Positions 58,155-64,000 of a DNA stretch of 64,000 nucleotides are shown in pieces; position 1 is the stretch's first letter, and each line of letters opens with the position of its first letter. Where the stretch lies: NCBI GenBank assembly GCA_003550305.1, contig QKYT01000104.1, positions 109,693 through 173,692 of the forward strand, given 5' to 3'. The DNA is from Glomus cerebriforme (lineage: Eukaryota; Glomeromycota; Glomeromycetes; Glomerales; Glomeraceae). Under the pieces are notes generated by a model, which did not search any database, was not told the DNA's origin, and saw only the letters and a program-made list of their open reading frames with translations. The position numbers were made by a program, and so were the translations under genes.

Positions 58155-61100
58155 ATGGATTCTGCGGAAGCCACCGAAAAGAAAGTAAATAAAAATGAGG
58201 GTAATGAGTATGTAAAAGTCAAAAAGACTGAATCTGCATCCGATAGCGAAGAAGAATTATCGGATAATGATTTGACTGTACAAATTTCACATTCTGACGC
58301 ATTAGAAACTAAAGTAGGAAATACGGTGCCTGATAGGGATTCTTCTAACAACAATGACGAAGGAACAACAATTAAAATAATTCACGGTACTGCACATGAA
58401 AATAAATCTCTTAATGATAATTTATCAGTTGAAATAACTGAACAAATTGATGTCTCAAATTTAAATGAACAACAAAATGTTAACTCTACTGTGAAAGCTA
58501 AAGAAGATGAGAATACTGAAACGCTTAAACATGAAAAATCTATTGATTCCGATTTTTCAACTGCTACTCATCAAGATGAATTGCTAAATCAAACTGGAGA
58601 AGATTCAACAAGTGTGACTTCAAACGATCAAAACGGCATAACTAAGAACAAATCAGCTTTGATCATAAATAAAAACACGAAAGATTCCATGAATGTAGCT
58701 TATAATGCTTTAAATGATCCAAAAGACGTGGATCAAGAAAATTCCAATAAAAAGGATGGCGATTTCGATCAGAAAGATAATACTAACCTGAACAAACAGA
58801 TCGGAAATAATATGGGAAAAGATAAATATAGTAAATCCGAAGAAGTATTAGAAGGAACGGATGAACCCAATGATTTAAATTCCAATAAAAGGGATAGCGA
58901 TGTCAATCAGAAAGATAATGTTGACCTGAGCGTACCGATCGGAAATAATAAGGGAAAAGACAAATATAGTGGATCTGAAGTAGTATTAGAAGGAACGGAT
59001 GAGTCTAATAATTCAATAAGCATAAAAAGTGTTGAAAAAGATGATGATTCAACTCAATCCCGGGACAATAAAGACCTTTACGGACCTGGAGAGAACTCCA
59101 AAGAAGCATTAGAAGAAAACGATGAGCCTAATGATTCAGCAAAGAAGCAGTTGAAAGGTGTTGAAAAAGGTGATGATTCAACTCAATATCGGAACAATAA
59201 AGACCTTCACAGATCTGGAGAGAAATCCTTCTTAGAAGAAAACGATGAACTTAATGNNNNNNNNNNNNNNNNNNNNNNNNNNNNNNNNNNNNNNNNNNNN
59301 NNNNNNNNNNNNNNNNNNNNNNNNNNNNNNNNNNNNNNNNNNNNNNNNNNNNNNNNNNNNNNNNNNNNNNNNNNNNNNNNNNNNNNNNNNNNNNNNNNNN
59401 NNNNNNNNNNNNNNNNNNNNNNNNNNNNNNNNNNNNNNNNNNNNNNNNNNNNNNNNNNNNNNNNNNNNNNNNNNNNNNNNNNNNNNNNNNNNNNNNNNNN
59501 NNNNNNNNNNNNNNNNNNNNNNNNNNNNNNNNNNNNNNNNNNNNNNNNNNNNNNNNNNNNNNNNNNNNNNNNNNNNNNNNNNNNNNNNNNNNNNNNNNNN
59601 NNNNNNNNNNNNNNNNNNNNNNNNNNNNNNNNNNNNTCGGAACAATAAAGACCTTCACAGATCTGGAGAGAAATTCTTCTTAGAAGAAAACGATGAGTCT
59701 AATGATTTAACAAAGAAGCCGTTGGAGGGTGCTGAAAAAAATGATAATTCAACTCAATCCCCGGACAATAAAGACCTTCGCAGACCTGGAGAGAAATCCA
59801 AAGAAGCATTAGAAGAAAACGATGAGCCTAATTCAGCGAAGAAACAGTTGAAAGGTGCTGAAAAAGGTGATGATTCAATTCAATCCTCGGACAATAAAGA
59901 CCTCATTCACGGGCACGAAGTGAAATCCAAAGCACTTAAAGAAACCAATAGACCTAATACAGAAAATAAGGAACGGTTAAAAGATGCTGAAAATCGAAGT
60001 AATTTGATCAAACCTGATGATGATTTAACTCACTTTCCGGACAATAAAGATCCTCAAAGATCTGAAGGAAAATCACAAAAAGTAACGAATGTATCTAATA
60101 AGAAAAAATCCAAAATTTCTGGACATGACAATAATCAAACATCGATAGATAAAGGAATATCATCACCTGAGCACCAACGTACTGGAAAAATTCCGCTTGG
60201 AAATGATTTACACGAATTTGGAAACGATAAGTTATCTGAATTGTTCGATACGGGAGAAACCCGCTTTCCGGACAATCGAGACCTTCATAGATCTGAAGGA
60301 AAATCCCAAAAAGAAACGAATGAACCTAATAAGGAAAAATCCAAAATTTCTGGACGTGACAATGATCAAACATTGATAGATAAAGGTACATCATCGCCCA
60401 AACATCAACGTACTGGAAAAACTCCGCTTGAAAATGATTTACACGAACTCGGAAACGATAAGTTATCTGAATTATTCAATACGGGAGGAAGATCTAATAA
60501 TGATGAAAGACCTACAGATTCCAATGATACAACAAGGCCCAAATCAAAATCTGAAAGAAGCCCGGGAATGACAGATGAAGAATTTGAAAGATTTATAAGT
60601 ATTCCAATTAAGAATAATTCAACCAGAAATGAGAATGATGGTAGTGACGATGACGATCATAATAGCGACAGAAATGAGAGTGATTATGAAAGGTCGGAAC
60701 ACAATCGTAATAATATGCAAAATTCGGATCGAGGATTTGGATATGGTAAAGAAGATCCAAATAAACTTCGGGTAGATCCTCGTACATTTAGACATGATAA
60801 TGGTTCCTATCAAGGACCAGCAAGTAAAATCGAACGTTATAAGAAGAATAATATTAGTATTTCCCATAACAATAAATTTGAACTACTTTCTGACGAGACA
60901 GACGAGAACAATACAACGAATCCTTATCGTTATAGTAGTAGTAATGAAACTAGTAATAATAGAGGGAAAAATGACTCTGAATCTTCCCAATCCCAATCTT
61001 ATTTTTCTTCTAAATTTAATTCCATTACCCGTCATGTGACTAGCTACATAGGAGGTAGCAGAGACGAGAATGAATTAAAATTTACTTTTCACGTTCATTT

Positions 61101-64000
61101 GCCAGAGGGATTAGAAAAATTTGGACAGCCCGTAGTTATCGGAGAAGAGAAAGAATTGGGATCGTGGGATAGACCTATTGTTAAACTTCGCCAAGCATTT
61201 CCTGCAAATCCAACGTATTGGCAATCCGAACCAGTTGCTATTTCGTTATTAAACATTGAAAAATATGACATTAAATATAAGTATGCTATTCATGTTGGCA
61301 AATCTTTATTTAATTTTCGTGGAAAAGAAGAAAAATTTTTATTTGAAGGAAATTATGATTCAGATAATCGCATTTTGGATACCGCGAGAAACGATCAATT
61401 TGGCATTTGGAAAACTAACTTTGAGTTAAATCAAAAATATCGAGTAAATCCAAGCATGATCAATGATTTCGCTTTTGTGGATTATGTTTTTAATTCTATC
61501 AAATCATTTGATGACATTAAAGATAAGATCAGAGTATATCAACATCTACTAACTCATTTCAAGGATCTTACAATTCGCACATCAAGTCTCAAATTTATTT
61601 TCAGTCGTATGGATGATAAACTTCAAGTAAAACGACTGTTCTTGTGTCTTGTCCTGGGATATTTTGTTCAAAGACAACAAATAGGAAATTATGGGCATTA
61701 TGAACTACCGTCATCTTTTCAATCTCAGTATTTACTCGAAGCATTTGAGGACTATAAACAAGAAACTTTACCTTCAGACACCAGAGAGCAAATGTATACT
61801 GCCATTACGGCCTTAGTTCAACATAATGCTTTTCATATGAAATTTGATTGGCTCATTGTTTTTACAATCGCGGCCGAAATTGATCCCGATTATGACTTCC
61901 TTGATCGCTTAAAAGCTTTGAAATATCCTAATGATAATTTATTAACAAAGTTTTTTAAAGAATTTGAAGCGATAAAAATTTATACTGAAGGCGTTAAACG
62001 TAAAATTTACATTAAATTAGCTAAGGTAAAGTTAATATAATTACATTTCGAAATTTTATATTTATTTCTAAAAATTTTTTAATTTTCTTTTAATTTCCTT
62101 TTAGTGGTTAATTCAATTATGTCATAATATGGACTCCCTTTTTAAATTTTGGAGTACTGTTCCTTCACATAATGACGTAGTTGACCAAGATATTTTCAAT
62201 TATTTTATTGATCGGGTTCGAGAGAATATTTTTCATGATGATGCTATTGCCTTAGAAGGCCATTTTAAAAGACTTCCAAGAGCTTATCAAGAAGATTTCT
62301 CCGAGGTTTTTCGGGAACATGTTTTACTTATGCTTAGGGGTCATAAATGGACGAATCCAAATATTATTGCTATACAACGACTTCTTCAAAACGAAAAACT
62401 AAAATGGTGTGATGAGGAAATCATACGATCATTAGAATTTATATCTCAATCTCAAAATTTTGGACTACTAAATATACTACCAGAAATTTTGGATGAATGG
62501 TTCCGTAGTGGTTTTTCTGATAAAAAGAAGAAGATACAACCTATTTGTATAAATTGGTTTACACTACTTTTGACTAAACTTGGTACAAATGAGAAAAATG
62601 CTTCAAATGAAAGTAACTTCATTTCTTTGGTATTTCAACAATTAGAACGTATATATCCTTTACTTGGTAAAAGGATTAATACTTGGCGAGATTTAACAAA
62701 AATTGCCATAGAAAGAGTAAAAGGATGTTCAGAATCTCAAATCTTTGCTGCAACCAAATTAATAGTACAAATAAAACAAGATGATGTCAAAAAATTATTT
62801 TTAGATCTGGTAAAAGAAATATTAAACAAGGCCCTACAACCTAATGATCAGTTACTGAATAAAATATTTATAATTTGCAATTGCAAATACAAGACTTTGG
62901 AGGTTCCAAATTTGTAAGTTTTTTTTTTCATTAGCATTTAATGTCTTTCTCCTTATAACTAATTTAATATTGTTTTTTAAATATACTAGAATGAGCGAAG
63001 ATATTTTATGTTATATCATGACTAGATTACAAAGTCAGTCAACCGCATCCAGCCCTTCGGAACATCATTTAAACATTTTAAAAGCTAGTAAATTTTGGAC
63101 CACTATACTACGCGCTACTGGACATGTTGCCAATCTCAATTCAAACTTATTTGTTAATCGTATTAAAGCATCTATCAACGAACTTGCTGGGTTACTCCTT
63201 GAGAAATCAATTGATATACAATTATTACAACATATTTTAGAATATTCTAACGAAAAATTATTTCAACATTTCGATGCTGCTGTTGCCAAAAAGAAATCTA
63301 TTGTTGATGTAATTATTTCCCAAAGTGAAATTGCGAAACTTAGAAAACTATGTGATAATTATCAAATTCAACTCGATGTACTTTTCAAGTTTTATACTGT
63401 ATTTTGTTCCGCTGGCCAAGTAACGGATGTTAATGATTATACCCAAGATGTAAATCAACATATGCAGAATTCAAGTAAAGTGAAATTGAAACAAGCATTG
63501 TTATCAGATTATTGGGCATTCCATGAGAAAACATTGGATAGTGCAAAACGTTGCTATACATTTAATAAATCTCAAACTTTTCGAAATATTTTTGATGCTT
63601 GTCTCCAGGAAGATGGTGCTGCAACAAAAGTAGAATACATAGCACAAAAATTGATACCAGCTGTTTTTGAAAAATATAATGTTATGTGTAAACAGCTCAA
63701 GGATTGGGAAAAACTCAAATGTTCAGATGCATCCTTGCTTTGGAAAAATGTTAAGGATGTTAATGCAGAACTTGATTTAATGGAAGGTTTTAAATCCTAT
63801 AAAAGCAAACCATTTGTTCGAGCCCTTGATAATCTTTCACAAATTCCTACTTGGGTTGTACGACTTAAGCAGTTAGAAGATGTCGTGGAAATTTTCAAAA
63901 TACCACACAATGATGAAGATTGGCTAACAAAATCAATTCGTATTTTAAGAGACGACTCTTCTTCCATGAAACTTGGACAAATAAATCATTTTTTCGATTA
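58155..64000 (+). CDS. RNF213: RNF213-like (mysterin) giant protein, 5' part, with CBM20 domain; runs off the window
   Basis: Exons: 58155-62025 (with a 380-N gap), 62105-62913, then 62990 to beyond the window. The start is the first ATG of a long acidic, Asn/Lys/Glu-rich disordered region of about 950 residues holding two tandem repeat families. At about 61075-61390 lies a CBM20-type starch-binding domain (FTFHVHLPEGLEKFGQPVVI, GEEKELGSWDR, YKYAIHVG), as in animal RNF213. After it come alpha-helical segments resembling the RNF213 N-arm (MDSLFKFWSTVPSHNDVVDQ, YWAFHEKTLDSAKRCY). The AAA+ dynein-like core and RING/RZ ligase parts should follow past 64000 and are not seen. Animal RNF213 is a ubiquitin ligase on lipid droplets and in antimicrobial defence. 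Frames before and after the gap differ by one, so the gap is mis-sized. Rhizophagus is known for many paralogues. Confidence 0.82.
59040..59900 (+). repeat. In-frame tandem repeat of 126-129 bp (42-43 codons), interrupted by N gap
   Basis: Copies start CAACTCAAT near 59050, 59179, 59750 and 59876, with shared DNKDL, LEENDEPN and AKKQLKG words. The N gap at 59257-59636 is flanked by near-identical copies (TCGGAACAATAAAGACC at 59189 and 59637). The present spacing of 448 is not a whole number of units, so the true gap probably holds two or three copies. Confidence 0.85.
59257..59636. other. Assembly gap (380 N) within RNF213-like exon 1
   Basis: A run of N lies inside the tandem repeat. Codon phase is 0 before and 1 after the gap, so the true length must leave remainder 1 on division by three. 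Lengths of 319 or 448, which whole 129-bp units predict, both satisfy this. Confidence 0.9.
60037..60488 (+). repeat. In-frame 231-bp tandem duplication
   Basis: Two 77-codon units begin at 60037 and 60268. Both contain RSEGKSQK, KSKISG, DKG, HQRTGK and GNDKLSELF. The offset is exactly 231 bp, so the frame is kept. Differences between copies are scattered, so the duplication is not very recent. Confidence 0.85.

Overview
The window looks like nuclear DNA of an arbuscular mycorrhizal fungus close to Rhizophagus irregularis (Glomeromycotina). This is inferred from content, not from a search. The DNA is very AT-rich, full of long poly-A/poly-T tracts. Introns are short (about 45-100 bp), with GTAAGT-like donors. 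The gene mix is the one known to be expanded in these fungi: BTB/POZ proteins with SPRY, MATH or TLDc partners, F-box-like proteins, a Cys-rich TKL kinase, Sel1 repeats and an RNF213-like giant protein. Three runs or scatters of N (19251-19322, 39602-39722, 59257-59636) sit in or beside repeats.

Layout, left to right: an ankyrin/cytochrome b5-like/chitin synthase fusion (1902-5484); two divergent BTB genes (BTB-SPRY 6556-7998 minus, MATH-BTB 8633-9875 plus); a Cys-rich TKL kinase (11770-14425 minus); a broken Sel1-repeat gene (15207-16441 minus); a two-exon orphan gene hidden on the minus strand (18132-18696); an F-box-like/LRR gene (19559-21094 minus); a 16-exon TBC1D31-like gene (23269-26967 minus); a nucleotidyltransferase-like orphan (27922-30198 plus); an atypical Rac-like GTPase (32450-33617 plus) convergent with a second F-box-like/LRR gene (33759-35381 minus); an AIM32-like ferredoxin-fold protein (37334-38548 minus); a Ser/Asp-repeat acidic protein (39033-40533 minus); a BTB-BACK-TLDc protein with a hydrophobic tail (41718-43449 plus); a relic-rich stretch (43450-46460); trifunctional tryptophan enzyme TRPC (47098-49548 minus); a wax-synthase-like MBOAT (50118-51296 minus); the GATOR2/SEACAT subunit WDR59 in 18 exons (52056-57211 minus); and the 5' part of an RNF213-like gene with CBM20 (58155 to the window end).

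Housekeeping genes (TRPC, WDR59, TBC1D31, AIM32, chitin synthase) are interleaved with lineage-expanded, probably fast-evolving families. I see no operon-like logic and no CRISPR, tRNA or rRNA gene. Exon models were built by hand from splice sites and reading phase. For every multi-exon gene ending inside the window the joined length is a multiple of three.

The best leads are: the ankyrin-chitin synthase fusion; the Rac-like protein with altered G1 and G4 motifs and no CAAX box; a centriolar/ciliary-type TBC1D31 in a presumed non-flagellated fungus; the orphan minus-strand gene at 18.1-18.7 kb; the GS-x14-DWD orphan family; and a 103-bp inverted-repeat element at 5858-5960.
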